Source of the DNA: Lentimicrobium sp. L6
Lineage (GTDB): Bacteria > Bacteroidota > Bacteroidia > Bacteroidales > UBA12170
DNA length: 64,000 bases
Direction: 5' to 3'
NCBI RefSeq assembly: GCF_013166655.1
Contig: NZ_JABKCA010000016.1
Span: forward strand, 1-64,000
Shown here: piece after piece, positions 9,101 to 17,789 of the stretch
Layout of the letters: every line of letters begins with the position of its first letter
How positions within the stretch are numbered: the first letter of the stretch is position 1
The notes under the pieces: model-generated
Database searches by the model: none
What the model saw: only the letters and a program-made list of their open reading frames with translations
What the model was told of the DNA's origin: nothing
Program-made: the position numbers and the translations under genes

Positions 9101-12100
9101 GAACTTACACTATTAAACTCATAAAGGATATCAAACGGACCGCCTTCTCCTGCAGCAAAAGGATTAAAAGTAGCAGTACCATTTCCATTATCGGTAATTC
9201 CTGGACCAGAGAAACTTCCTTCTGGAGCCTCACTACCAATTAAAACAGAAACCGAAGCATCAATACAATATTCTGCACTGAGCCCTGTAAAATCAACTGT
9301 CAATACTTCGTTTACCAAAGTAAATTGACTTTCAGAGTTCAAGCAACCTGAAGCATCGGAATAAGAATAAATAATTTCAAACGGTCCCCCAACTCCAGCT
9401 TCAGACGGATTAAACACTGCTGTTCCATTACCTAAATCAGTAATACCTAGCCCTTCAAATTCACCAACAGGAGCTTGGTTTCCTGTTAAAATAACTTCTA
9501 CTATATCTTCACAATATTCAGCATCTAAACCAGTAAAAAACACTTCTGGTAAAGATGAAGGCTGACTAATAAAAACATCATAAGATTGCTGACACAGGTT
9601 TGCATCTCTAACCATTACATTATAATTCCCTTGTTCTAAGTTATCAAAAACAGATGAACCTTGCCAAATTGTTCCATTATCAATACTGTATTCATAGGGA
9701 ATAACTCCACCATTAGCTATCATTTCTATCTCACCATCATCGCCTCCAAAACACTGAACATTGGTACTATTAACAACCAATGTCAAGGCATTTTCAGGCT
9801 CAAAAACACTAACAACATGAGTACTAACACATAAGTTAACATCTCTTACTGCCATTTGATATTCGCCAACAGCTAAATCTCCAAAGTAAGAAGAAAACTG
9901 CCAAGGTGCCGACCCTGTCAAACTGTATTTGTAAGGACTAAGCCCTCCACTTGCTATTAATTGAATTGAACCAGTAGATTCACCAAAACAGGATACGTCT
10001 GTTACTATCTCTGTGAAATCAACTCCACTTTCTGGCTCAGTAATCGTTACTTCATGTTGGTTGGTGCAATTATTCGCATCGCGTATGACTACAACATATT
10101 CTCCTGCTGATAAACCATTAAATTCATTAAAACTTTGGAAATTTTCACCATCATCTATGGAGTATTGATAATCGGGCGTTCCTCCAGTTCCAGTTATCAC
10201 TATTGCTCCATTATTATCTCCAAAACACAGAATATTTGTGACATCCTCTGTAAAATCCACTCCTGAACTAGGCTCACTAACCGTAACTAATTCAGTAAGT
10301 TCACAATTATTGGCATCACGGACCTTGACTTGATAATCTCCTGCTAAGAGATCATTAAATAGATTATCTGTAAACCAAGTATCTCCATTATCAATACTAT
10401 ACTCATATGGACCTACTCCGCCATCTGGGATAAACTCCATACTTCCGCTGGCTTCTCCAAAACAGGTGGCATCCATAGTATTTGTAGTGAATGAAAAGGC
10501 TAATGGTTCTGTTATGGTGACCATATGTGAATTGCTACAAGCATTCGCATCGCGTATGACTACAACATATTCTCCTGCTAATAAACCATTAAATTCATTA
10601 AAACTTTGGAAATTTTCACCATCATCTATGGAGTATTGATAATCGGGCGTTCCTCCAGTTCCAGTTATCACTATTGCTCCATTATTATCTCCAAAACACA
10701 GAATATTTGTGACATCCTCTGTAAAATCCACTCCTGAACTAGGCTCACTAACCGTAACTAATTCAGTAAGTTCACAATTATTGGCATCACGGACCTTGAC
10801 TTGATAATCTCCTGCTAAGAGATCATTAAATAGATTATCTGTAAACCAAGTATCCCCATTATCAATACTATACTCATATGGTTCTAAGCCATTAGAAGGA
10901 GAAATATTAATACTACCATCATTCAAACCAGTACAAGTCACATTTGTATGTTCAACTGATAAGGATAGGTTACAAGATGCCTCTTTAACCATCAAGGAAT
11001 CTGTTTCAAGATATAAATCTGGATAAATGCTATTACTAATATTCACATGATAATAATGAGTCAATCCGTTTGACTGTTCAGATATAATAATAATACCCGT
11101 AGAATTATTTTCATAAAAATCACCATCTCGGTACCAATTATAATCATTACCAGCAACTCCCTGATCAAAGTTTAAGACATATTCATACTCTTCATCAAAA
11201 ACTAATTGAATAGTATCTTTTATGGACACCCTTTTTTGAGGTGCATAATAAATATTATCTGGTAAATTTTGAACATCTTCAAATGTGAGTTGATTCTCTG
11301 AGGAATTTCCATCTATAATATTTAGAGTTGAAATAGAAGAGGGTATATTGATAATATCATTTGAATTAAAATAGAACAAAGAAAGGTTACTCAAATTTTC
11401 AAAAGTTGCAGGGATATCGCCTGTAATACTATTTCCATCAATACGAAAATCATGCAGCAAACTTAGGTTTCCATATTCATCAGGAATAACACCGTAAAAA
11501 CCATTCTCTGACAACATAAAGTTTTCCATTTTAGATAAACCACCTAATTCAGATGGTAATTCACCAACTAATTGGTTATAGGAAAGGTTTAAATAATTCA
11601 AAGAATCTATATTTCCTAATTCTATTGGAATACTACCTGTTAATTCATTTTCCTGAAGCCAAATTTTTTCTAAAACATTTAGGTTTCCTAATTCTGGAGG
11701 TATAATACCATCAATGTTATTTTGATTTAATACTAATTCCTTTAATGAAGTTAAGCTTCCTAATTCAGCTGGCAATGGTCCAGCAATAGTATTCAAATAC
11801 ATATTAAAGAACTCTAGGTTAATTAAGTTTCCAATTTCTGCAGGAATTATACCACCCACTGTATTTTCATAGAGGTAAAGATTCTTTAAATATGTTAAGT
11901 CGCCAATTTCTACTGGTAGCTCCCCTGTTAAATTATTATTTGTTAAGAATATCTCCATCACATGTCCATCAATATCTGTACTTACGCCATACCATTCATA
12001 TAATGGGCTAGTAGAATTCCAGTTGGTGTTTACAGTCCAGTTGTCTCCATCTGTGGCATTATACAAAGCCATTAAAGCCGCTTTTTCCACATCGGGGGAT

Positions 12101-14028
12101 TCCGTTATAACGACTATAGAATCAACATTTAATATAAAATCTGGATATGCTGTATTTGTAATTTCTAGTGAAAAATAGGTAATCCCGGGACCTTCTGTTG
12201 CCAGAATACTATTTCCAGAAGTAGTTGCTGCATATACACCTTCTCTATACCAATTATACTCACTACCTATAACTTCCCCATCAAAATCCAATTGAATTAA
12301 ACCTGTGATCCCAGTTTCTAGATAAGTAGTATCGTGGGCATGAAAAGTATTTTGAGGGTTATATCCAGCATTAGCTGGAAGATTTTCAATATCTTCAAAA
12401 GTTAAGTCATTAGATGAGAAATCTGAGGACTCAATTTGTAGTGAAGAAAAAGCTGAAGGAATCACATCAATATAATTTGAGTTCACTCGAAACTCCGCCA
12501 AACTTTGTAATCCAGCAATACTGGCAGGCAGCTCACCAATAAATTGGTTATCATCTAACCATAAATATTGTAAGTTAGTCAAATTTCCAATTTCTGTTGG
12601 AATAAATCCTGAGAACTGATTCTGTGAAAGCATGAAGTATAACAAACCACTTATATTCCCTATACTTACCGGAATAGATCCACTTAATTGATTGTTAACC
12701 AAAATGATTCCTTGAAGATTTGTTAAACCACTTATTTCTGTTGGAATTTCACCAGTTAACTGATTCGAACTCAAATTTAACTCAGTAAGGCTAACCATAT
12801 CACCTATAGAAATAGGAATACCACCAGATAACTGATTGTCATACAACTCTATTATTTGCAGATTTATTAAATTTCCAATTTCTGTAGGAATGATACCAGT
12901 TAAACTATTTTCATCCAACTTTAACTTAACTAATTGACTTAGATTTCCAATTGAATTTGGAATAGAACCGGAGAAATTATTTGTGGATAGTCCCAATTCT
13001 TCTAATGCTGTTAAATTCCCAATCCAATCTGGTATTTCGCCACTAAAATTATTACCAGTTAATCCAATACGTTTTAAGTTGGTCATATTTTGCATCTCGG
13101 TAAAAAGGGTTCCAGTTATAGAACTTTCATCTAGAATTAAATCTTCTAAATTGATTAAATTTGCAATACTCGCTGGGAAATCGCCTCCTATGGAATTACC
13201 TCCCAAGCCCAATTTTGCAAGAAATGATAAATCTCCAATTTCAGTGGGAAGATAGCCAGTGAGATTATTATCATACAATGATAAATCTATAACCTGTCCA
13301 TCATTATCAGTAATCACTCCATACCAATCTCCTAGAGGAGCCTCCGAATTCCAATTTGTATTATCAGTCCAGTTATCTCCACCAGTTGCGTTGTATAAGG
13401 CCATTAAAGCATCTCTTTCTGTGCCTCCACCTGCTGCTTCTGTATATATACTCACATCATCAATATATCCAACACTGCTCTCTGATTCACTTCCACTAAA
13501 GTAAAATCGACTAGCAAATGAGGCTGCTCCCTCCACAAAATCAAAATTTTGTCCTAGAGTGTCTCCGTCTATTACTATATCGTATTTTCTATTTACCTGA
13601 TCTATAATAATCTTAGTTTGATACCATACCTCCCAAGTATAAACTTTCAAAGCCACATCATTTACCCCATTTTTGGAATAGATATAACCCATATTGGCAA
13701 AATAGATCCTCGCAAGCGCATTACTTGATTCGTCATAAACTAAAAAATCTACACATTCTTTATTATCTTGAGCAGCTTTCATGGCAAATTCAATAATAAT
13801 ATCATCAGAAATTGGGGATATTGTTTTTTGCATTTGATAGGAATTTGTCCCTTGAAAACAATAAGAACCTTCAGATGGGGATATTGTGCTCACTAATGTA
13901 TCACCATTTGCTATCCATTTTGACAGCGTTCCTGATTCAAAGCCATCCTCAAAAATGACCTGGGCTTGGATATTAATAAAAGAAAGGATTAACAAAGGCA
14001 GAAGAAATGCAGCTGGTTTTCTCATCAT
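6136..14028 (-). CDS. Giant T9SS-sorted surface protein with LRR, SprB, Ig-like and PKD repeats
   Basis: About 2630 residues. I place the start at 14028 because MMRKPAAFLLPLLILSF...AQ is a clear signal peptide; the frame is open to 14133 but those 35 residues look non-coding. Order: a concanavalin/LamG-like region (25-195), an LRR block with an N-terminal cap ALMALYNAT..GDNWT (200-535), and a second capped LRR block (650-915). Next come six SprB-type repeats (about 1010-1490, each ending in V.VRDAN.C), nine Ig-like repeats of about 80 residues (1490-2230, pattern FTGL..YC..GNQAP.G.F.GPGI), and a PKD-like domain (2230-2315, NWSWDFDDP). Two CnaB/SdrD-like modules (2320-2525) and a T9SS type A sorting tail (FPNPNSGQFYLEI...GMYFIKV) end it. 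It is probably an outer-surface adhesin or gliding-type filament protein; its ligand is unknown. It is monocistronic, with a terminator behind it. Confidence 0.9.
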   Translation of the reverse strand: MMRKPAAFLLPLLILSFINIQAQVIFEDGFESGTLSKWIANGDTLVSTISPSEGSYCFQGTNSYQMQKTISPISDDIIIEFAMKAAQDNKECVDFLVYDESSNALARIYFANMGYIYSKNGVNDVALKVYTWEVWYQTKIIIDQVNRKYDIVIDGDTLGQNFDFVEGAASFASRFYFSGSESESSVGYIDDVSIYTEAAGGGTERDALMALYNATGGDNWTDNTNWNSEAPLGDWYGVITDNDGQVIDLSLYDNNLTGYLPTEIGDLSFLAKLGLGGNSIGGDFPASIANLINLEDLILDESSITGTLFTEMQNMTNLKRIGLTGNNFSGEIPDWIGNLTALEELGLSTNNFSGSIPNSIGNLSQLVKLKLDENSLTGIIPTEIGNLINLQIIELYDNQLSGGIPISIGDMVSLTELNLSSNQLTGEIPTEISGLTNLQGIILVNNQLSGSIPVSIGNISGLLYFMLSQNQFSGFIPTEIGNLTNLQYLWLDDNQFIGELPASIAGLQSLAEFRVNSNYIDVIPSAFSSLQIESSDFSSNDLTFEDIENLPANAGYNPQNTFHAHDTTYLETGITGLIQLDFDGEVIGSEYNWYREGVYAATTSGNSILATEGPGITYFSLEITNTAYPDFILNVDSIVVITESPDVEKAALMALYNATDGDNWTVNTNWNSTSPLYEWYGVSTDIDGHVMEIFLTNNNLTGELPVEIGDLTYLKNLYLYENTVGGIIPAEIGNLINLEFFNMYLNTIAGPLPAELGSLTSLKELVLNQNNIDGIIPPELGNLNVLEKIWLQENELTGSIPIELGNIDSLNYLNLSYNQLVGELPSELGGLSKMENFMLSENGFYGVIPDEYGNLSLLHDFRIDGNSITGDIPATFENLSNLSLFYFNSNDIINIPSSISTLNIIDGNSSENQLTFEDVQNLPDNIYYAPQKRVSIKDTIQLVFDEEYEYVLNFDQGVAGNDYNWYRDGDFYENNSTGIIIISEQSNGLTHYYHVNISNSIYPDLYLETDSLMVKEASCNLSLSVEHTNVTCTGLNDGSINISPSNGLEPYEYSIDNGDTWFTDNLFNDLLAGDYQVKVRDANNCELTELVTVSEPSSGVDFTEDVTNILCFGDNNGAIVITGTGGTPDYQYSIDDGENFQSFNEFNGLLAGEYVVVIRDANACSNSHMVTITEPLAFSFTTNTMDATCFGEASGSMEFIPDGGVGPYEYSIDNGDTWFTDNLFNDLLAGDYQVKVRDANNCELTELVTVSEPSSGVDFTEDVTNILCFGDNNGAIVITGTGGTPDYQYSIDDGENFQSFNEFNGLSAGEYVVVIRDANNCTNQHEVTITEPESGVDFTEIVTDVSCFGESTGSIQLIASGGLSPYKYSLTGSAPWQFSSYFGDLAVGEYQMAVRDVNLCVSTHVVSVFEPENALTLVVNSTNVQCFGGDDGEIEMIANGGVIPYEYSIDNGTIWQGSSVFDNLEQGNYNVMVRDANLCQQSYDVFISQPSSLPEVFFTGLDAEYCEDIVEVILTGNQAPVGEFEGLGITDLGNGTAVFNPSEAGVGGPFEIIYSYSDASGCLNSESQFTLVNEVLTVDFTGLSAEYCIDASVSVLIGSEAPEGSFSGPGITDNGNGTATFNPFAAGEGGPFDILYEFNSVSSCSSQTTHQTIVNPLPAVYFTGLEDANCIGDPPQVLTGNQAPGGMFTGPGIVDNGDGTATFDPNIVGLGGPYTIFYEYSDAVGCSNSSSQSTTVYNIPNVSFTGLASDYCEGASEILITGNQAPNGEFNGPGIVDQNDGTAYFYPVLAGVGGPYHITYIYQNSNGCSAIDEQETNVVELPVVTFSGLESSYCINNTMVDLVGNFAPDGEFSGPGILDNGDGTAVFDPAIAGVGGVYEIKYEYSSPQGCYGEEIQNVEVFDIDVLEIIGLNVNYCSQDPLAELIGNMAPFGSFTGSGIIDNGDGTANFSPLLAGAGGPYDIMYFYTNENNCYSETTESTIVDLTPQISFTGLGSVYCIDSDPITITGDQPDGIYSGPGILDNEDGTAIFNPSDAGAGENHEIIYSVTSSEGCYAEDLQQVNVEGLQELSFDGLESDYCFTNPASIITGNMAPLGTFIGQGIIDNEDGTAIFDPQVAGIGGPYIITYEYQTGVCENIYEQEVTVFSSTAVSFTGLDETYCKVNTEFILTGSQAPSGYFTGEGIIDYGDGTASFNPSILGSGGPFGISYHFENENGCISYVEEFTNIVDGPIASFDYSLGGCVEDAIFVDQSTSTNGDIINWSWDFDDPDSEGSDVSDIQNPLHQFVSNKSSFNIKLIVGDEQGCLDSIVQLIEPFSTSTIRGHVYSSDGTDITDGYVLVYLLSDGIISTQVDSVGIADDGSFACDEMATCVDYIFRAYANRSEYPDVMPRWHIDAYFWLDAIPVSPNWDDILVDNIDINLYQVPLPPEGTSGIGGGVYYTGGKGEPVKNVDVVLEFDAADDKGDEVVGYKPTDELGHWEFDKLGEGTFKISLDIPGLNIDSVYTVSISAPNTNITNLDYYIDPEHGIYMAPTGLDELDDLGFGSIGLFPNPNSGQFYLEILKSENISRLDINSIELWDMEGRLIKDLGIKFKGDHYLAQLNLSDIEPGMYFIKVKNKEEFGVVKFVIQRK
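10072..10410 (-). repeat. Direct repeat copy B inside the SprB region
   Basis: This 339-base segment matches 10543-10881 at the same codon phase, 471 bases (157 codons) away. Reading the two side by side I find two differences. It spans parts of two consecutive SprB repeats, so the duplicated unit is a pair of repeats. Such near identity at DNA level, against strong divergence of the other SprB units, indicates recent duplication or gene conversion. Confidence 0.95.
10543..10881 (-). repeat. Direct repeat copy A inside the SprB region
   Basis: Partner of 10072-10410, with the same 339 bases apart from two substitutions. Because the gene runs on the minus strand, this is the copy nearer the N-terminus. 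Reading frame is kept across both copies. Confidence 0.95.
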
Positions 14029-14370
14029 ATTTCGCTTTAATAACACAATAAGGGAGGATAAAACATCCTTCCTATAAAATAAAAACACAATAAATACAGA
14101 GATATGCTTTGATAATGCGTGAAAAAAGGTCAAAAGGGGATGTGTGCTTCAAATATACGAATTTCCGAACTATACCCGTGATTTTCATACAATTAATAGC
14201 CATACTTTGATATTCGTTTCCATTGAAGCCAAAACTGCTGCTCATCAGTTATTATTAGTATTCATCTACTACTTTCATATCAGTAATTAATATTTCTAGG
14301 TTAATAATTAAAAAAACTTGCCCATTAGGTTTGAAAAAATAATTGTATCTTTAGTGTAGAATTAATTCGC
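14029..14370. other. Divergent intergenic region, surface protein / LytTR regulator
   Basis: About 340 AT-rich bases with no convincing gene. It must carry promoters for both flanking genes. On the minus strand 14157-14150 reads TATATTTG, a perfect -7 box, about 120 bases before the surface-protein start, but no TTG lies at the right distance. On the plus strand 14346-14353 reads TATCTTTA, 18 bases before the LytTR gene start, close enough to imply a very short leader. I see no other structure. Confidence 0.45.
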
Positions 14371-15135
14371 ATGGAAAAGAAATTTAAAACACTCATCTTA
14401 GATGATGATAAACAAATCAGAATTCTTCTTGAAAACCTTATCACAAAGAACATCCCACAATTAGACTTGGTAGGAATGGCAGAAAGTGTAAGCTCTAGCA
14501 TAGAAATGATAGAGAAAACACAACCCGATTTGGTATTTATGGATATTGGATTTCCTGATGGAGATGGATTTAGCATTATTGATAAAACAAATCATCTGGA
14601 TTATGAAGTAATATTTATCACTTCACACGACCAGTTTGCCATGAAAGCATTTGAATATAGTGCTATCCATTATTTAAAGAAACCTATTTTACCCAATGAA
14701 GTTTTCGATGCTGTTGATCGATTCTTACACACACACATTGACGATGAGGTATCTCTTAAGATCACAAAGATTAAGGATGCATTAATTCAAGACGAACCCA
14801 AATTAATCATCCCAAGTTCTGAAGGCTTACATATTGTAAAAATAAATAATATTGTCAGGTGTGAAGCCTCTGATGTTTACACTCTTTTCTTTATGGAAAA
14901 TGGTAAAAAACTCATTGCAAGCAAGTCATTAAATAATTACGAAAAGCTTCTATCCGATATCAATTTCATTAGAATACATAGTAAACACCTCATCAATCTT
15001 CGCTACCTCATTCAATATGTGAAGGGTAAAGGAGGATATGTGATTATGGAAAATGGCAATGAAGTAGAGGTTAGCGTGAGAAAGAAAATGGACTTTATGA
15101 ATAAATTAAAAGACTACGCTAGAAGCCTGAAATAG
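14371..15135 (+). CDS. LytTR-family response regulator
   Basis: This 254-residue protein has a receiver domain (1-125) with the acidic cluster D11-D13, the phosphoacceptor D58 in VFMDIGFPDGDG, and K in YLKKP. A LytTR DNA-binding domain follows (about 145-250), with VRCEASDVYTLFF, FIRIHSKHLINL and the final VSVRKK typical of the family. LytTR regulators usually pair with LytS/YehU-type kinases that have a His_kinase domain. None is adjacent, but a LytS-like protein lies at 24573-26630, so a partnership is possible but unproven. The next gene starts 118 bases downstream behind its own -7 box and is probably transcribed separately. Confidence 0.93.
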   Translation: MEKKFKTLILDDDKQIRILLENLITKNIPQLDLVGMAESVSSSIEMIEKTQPDLVFMDIGFPDGDGFSIIDKTNHLDYEVIFITSHDQFAMKAFEYSAIHYLKKPILPNEVFDAVDRFLHTHIDDEVSLKITKIKDALIQDEPKLIIPSSEGLHIVKINNIVRCEASDVYTLFFMENGKKLIASKSLNNYEKLLSDINFIRIHSKHLINLRYLIQYVKGKGGYVIMENGNEVEVSVRKKMDFMNKLKDYARSLK

Positions 15136-15214
15136 TGCATAATAACCTCCTTTATTTTAACAAACCAATGTTAAAATCCATTTTTGATGAGATTTTATTT
15201 TATAAATAAATGAT

Positions 15215-15222
15215 TATCTTTG
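15215..15222 (+). promoter_or_regulatory. Candidate -7 element TATCTTTG
   Basis: A perfect TAnnTTTG match 31 bases before the ATG at 15254. No TTG at a good distance is visible, so the upstream half is weak. Confidence 0.45.
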
Positions 15223-15253
15223 AAAAAAGAAAGCCCCTAAAACAAATTATATC

Positions 15254-16348
15254 ATGAAAAAGATACTAGTAATTGAGGATACAGAAAATGTTAGAGAAAA
15301 CATTATTGAGATATTAGAAACTGAGGATTATGAAGTTCATGGTGCCGAGAATGGAAGAATCGGTTTAGAAGTTGCAGCTAACATTCAGCCTGACTTGGTA
15401 TTATGTGATATTATGATGCCAGAAATGGATGGTTATGAAACGCTGAAACAAATGCGTGAAAACGTGTCTACTTCTACAACTCCTTTTATTTTTCTTACAG
15501 CTAAAAATACCCGTCAAGATCAAAGAGCAGGCATGGAATTAGGTGCTGATGATTATATTCCAAAGCCATTCACTATGGAAGAATTGCTAGGAGCAGTATC
15601 AATGAGATTAAAAAGATCAGAAGAATTCATTCAAAAGTCAGAAGAAAAGCTCAATGAACTTACCAAAAACATGGGAACTCCAATTACGGAAGTCATTAAC
15701 GAGCCCCTTAAAGCCATTGTTGGATTCTCCAAAATGCTTATGACAGAATACTCCAATATGGAGAAATTTGAAATGGCAGAATTCAACCAGCTGATATATA
15801 AAGCAGGAATGAAATTGAATAGTATCGTTGGTAAATCATTTCTATATTATCAGTTAGAAGCCCTTGCTTTAGATAAAATAAAGATGGCTGAGAAAATGAA
15901 GGAGTCTTCCTTGAATATCAAATCATTGGCTGAAAACAGAGTTGCAGAAGTAGCAAACGATATGAGAAGAACTGATGACATCATTATTAGTTTGGAGGAT
16001 ACCAATCTTCAAGTTCCAGCTGACTATTTTCTTGCTGTAATAACTGAAATTGTTGAAAATGCCTTCCTTTACTCGCCGAAAAGAACTGCCGTTAGGGTAA
16101 TTGGAGGTAAAGATGGTGATCAGTACATCATCACAGTAAGAGATGAAGGCCTTGGTATGACTCAGGAGCAAATCTCAAAAATTGGAGCATATCAGAAATT
16201 CCAAGACGACTTAGAAGGAAAATCTGGTGTTGGTTTAGGATTAAATAATAGCAAGAAAGTTGTTGAGTTATTCGGAGGAAGTTTCCTCATCAAGTCTAGT
16301 TTGGGAATGGATACCACTGTTCGTTTCAGCTTCCCTGTTTCGAAATAA
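15254..16348 (+). CDS. Receiver-HATPase protein with degenerate HisKA (phosphoacceptor His replaced)
   Basis: This 364-residue cytoplasmic protein has an N-terminal receiver (1-120; D9, phosphoacceptor D52 in LCDIMMPEMDG, K104 in PKP). A helical dimerisation-like region follows (130-220), then a HATPase_c domain (about 240-362) with N-box EIVENAFLYSP, G1 box DEGLGM and G2 box GVGLGLNNSKK. The helix that should carry the H-box reads EVINEPLKAIVGFSKML. Set against the usual HELRTPLNAIIGFSQLL, P, L, A, I, G, F and S are kept but the histidine is E146. Autophosphorylation at that site is therefore not possible. It may act as a receiver-controlled ATPase, a phosphatase or a scaffold (inference). 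It ends in a strong hairpin terminator shared with the convergent amylase gene. Confidence 0.9.
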   Translation: MKKILVIEDTENVRENIIEILETEDYEVHGAENGRIGLEVAANIQPDLVLCDIMMPEMDGYETLKQMRENVSTSTTPFIFLTAKNTRQDQRAGMELGADDYIPKPFTMEELLGAVSMRLKRSEEFIQKSEEKLNELTKNMGTPITEVINEPLKAIVGFSKMLMTEYSNMEKFEMAEFNQLIYKAGMKLNSIVGKSFLYYQLEALALDKIKMAEKMKESSLNIKSLAENRVAEVANDMRRTDDIIISLEDTNLQVPADYFLAVITEIVENAFLYSPKRTAVRVIGGKDGDQYIITVRDEGLGMTQEQISKIGAYQKFQDDLEGKSGVGLGLNNSKKVVELFGGSFLIKSSLGMDTTVRFSFPVSK

Positions 16349-16367
16349 TATTCTAATAGAGAATGAT

Positions 16368-16403
16368 AAAAAAAGGGACTCCACATGTGGAGTCCCTTTT
16401 TTT
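16368..16403. terminator. Bidirectional hairpin terminator
   Basis: A near-perfect inverted repeat AAAAAGGGACTCCAC / GTGGAGTCCCTTTTT, with A and T runs on either side. It lies between the convergent receiver-HATPase gene and the amylase gene and can serve both. Confidence 0.9.
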
Positions 16404-16420
16404 ATTAGCAATGCCTAAGC

Positions 16421-17776
16421 TTATCTAGCAAGTATTGTATAACCCCAAGGTTTTAAACTCAATAGATTTGCATCATTATTCTCTCTAACTTTGTTAGTTA
16501 GAAGGACACCATACTTAGAGAAATCAACCCCTAAGTCCTCATTTTCGAAGGTTCTTGTACTTAAGTTGATAATCACCAATACTTCTCTTCCATCTTTTTC
16601 TCTTGTAAAACAAAAAACATTCTTATTTTTTGTGTCGATATGTTTAAACTCTCCTCCAAACTCACCGTTCCATAATGCTGGATTATCATGCTTTATGGAA
16701 ATTAAATTTTTGTACAACCTTGACTTTGGATAACTTCCCCAATCGATTAAATCTTTTTCAAAGAAATCAAGTCTTTTAGCATTAGAAGACTCTTGACCAG
16801 AATATATCAAAGGCATATCTCCCAGTGTAAAGGTAAGAACAGCTAGGGCATCTTGTGCACTTCCCAATCTTTCTTCAATGGTACCATTCCATGAATTTTC
16901 ATCATGATTAGTAATAAAATACATTTTGTATGCCCTTTGGGGAGTATTCTCTTTTTCTTTATCTATATACTCTAAAAGCTCTTTCTTTCCTTTTTCACCC
17001 TTAGCAATAGAATTCATAAGGTGATGAAATTCCCAACCATAATTCATATCAAATGCATATTCTAGCAAATCAGATTCCTCAGATTCTGCTAACATAAAAA
17101 CAGGTTTGATTTTATCTAATTCTGTTCTTACTTCATTCCAAAAATCTGTTGGTACTTCAGAAGCCACATCACAACGATAACCATCAATATCAGCTTCGCG
17201 AACCCAATATTTAAGAGCATCTATCATTTCAGCTCTCATTTCTTTATTATTATACTCTAAAGAAACCACATCGGACCAATCATAAGGTGCAAACATCTCT
17301 CCCTGCTCATTCAATTCATAATACTCAGGATTACTCTTCATCCAATGGTGATCCCAAGCAGTATGATTGGCTACCCAATCAATAATGACATGCATTCCTT
17401 GTTGATGTGCTTTATCAACCAAATTCTTAAAGTCTTGAAAATCTCCGAATTCTGGATTTACTGCTTTATAGTCTTTAATTGAATAATAAGAACCTAAGCT
17501 TCCTTTTCTATTTTTTTCACCTATTGGATGAATTGGCATAATCCAAAGAATATCAACTCCCATTTTTTTAAGCCTTGGTAATTCTTTTGCAAAAGCATTA
17601 AAAGTACCTTCTTCAGTATACTGACGAATATTAACCTCATAGATATTAGCATTTTTGCTCCAACTAACAGGAAGTAAATCTGGATCTAATTTCATTTTTT
17701 CATTAGTTGAATTATTACAACTCATAAAAATAAGCAGTCCAAAAACTCCAATTAAACTTAAAATCTTCTTTTTCAT
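16421..17776 (-). CDS. GH13 alpha-amylase family lipoprotein
   Basis: This 451-residue glycoside hydrolase should cleave alpha-1,4-glucans outside the cytoplasm. The N-terminus is a lipoprotein signal (hydrophobic stretch then FMSC, Cys20). The four GH13 regions are visible: I, DWVANHTAW; II, DGYRCDVASEV with the nucleophile Asp; III, FMLAESEES with the acid/base Glu; IV, FITNHDENSW. The C-terminal beta-sandwich is short. It is the last gene of a minus-strand operon after GH31 and mgsA, 13 bases downstream of mgsA. No SusC/SusD pair is nearby, so it is not a classical starch-utilisation locus. Exact specificity (amylase, neopullulanase or maltogenic) cannot be read from sequence. Confidence 0.9.
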   Translation of the reverse strand: MKKKILSLIGVFGLLIFMSCNNSTNEKMKLDPDLLPVSWSKNANIYEVNIRQYTEEGTFNAFAKELPRLKKMGVDILWIMPIHPIGEKNRKGSLGSYYSIKDYKAVNPEFGDFQDFKNLVDKAHQQGMHVIIDWVANHTAWDHHWMKSNPEYYELNEQGEMFAPYDWSDVVSLEYNNKEMRAEMIDALKYWVREADIDGYRCDVASEVPTDFWNEVRTELDKIKPVFMLAESEESDLLEYAFDMNYGWEFHHLMNSIAKGEKGKKELLEYIDKEKENTPQRAYKMYFITNHDENSWNGTIEERLGSAQDALAVLTFTLGDMPLIYSGQESSNAKRLDFFEKDLIDWGSYPKSRLYKNLISIKHDNPALWNGEFGGEFKHIDTKNKNVFCFTREKDGREVLVIINLSTRTFENEDLGVDFSKYGVLLTNKVRENNDANLLSLKPWGYTILAR

Positions 17777-17789
17777 GTTTTTTTGTGTG

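Noticed and set aside
7330-9550. Regular spacing of about 240 bases suggesting a CRISPR or satellite array
   Set aside because: The units are coding, in frame and diverged at DNA level; they are protein-domain repeats.
14029-14133. N-terminal extension of the giant surface protein (35 codons)
   Set aside because: A complete signal peptide begins at 14028, and the upstream residues would bury it behind a non-signal stretch.
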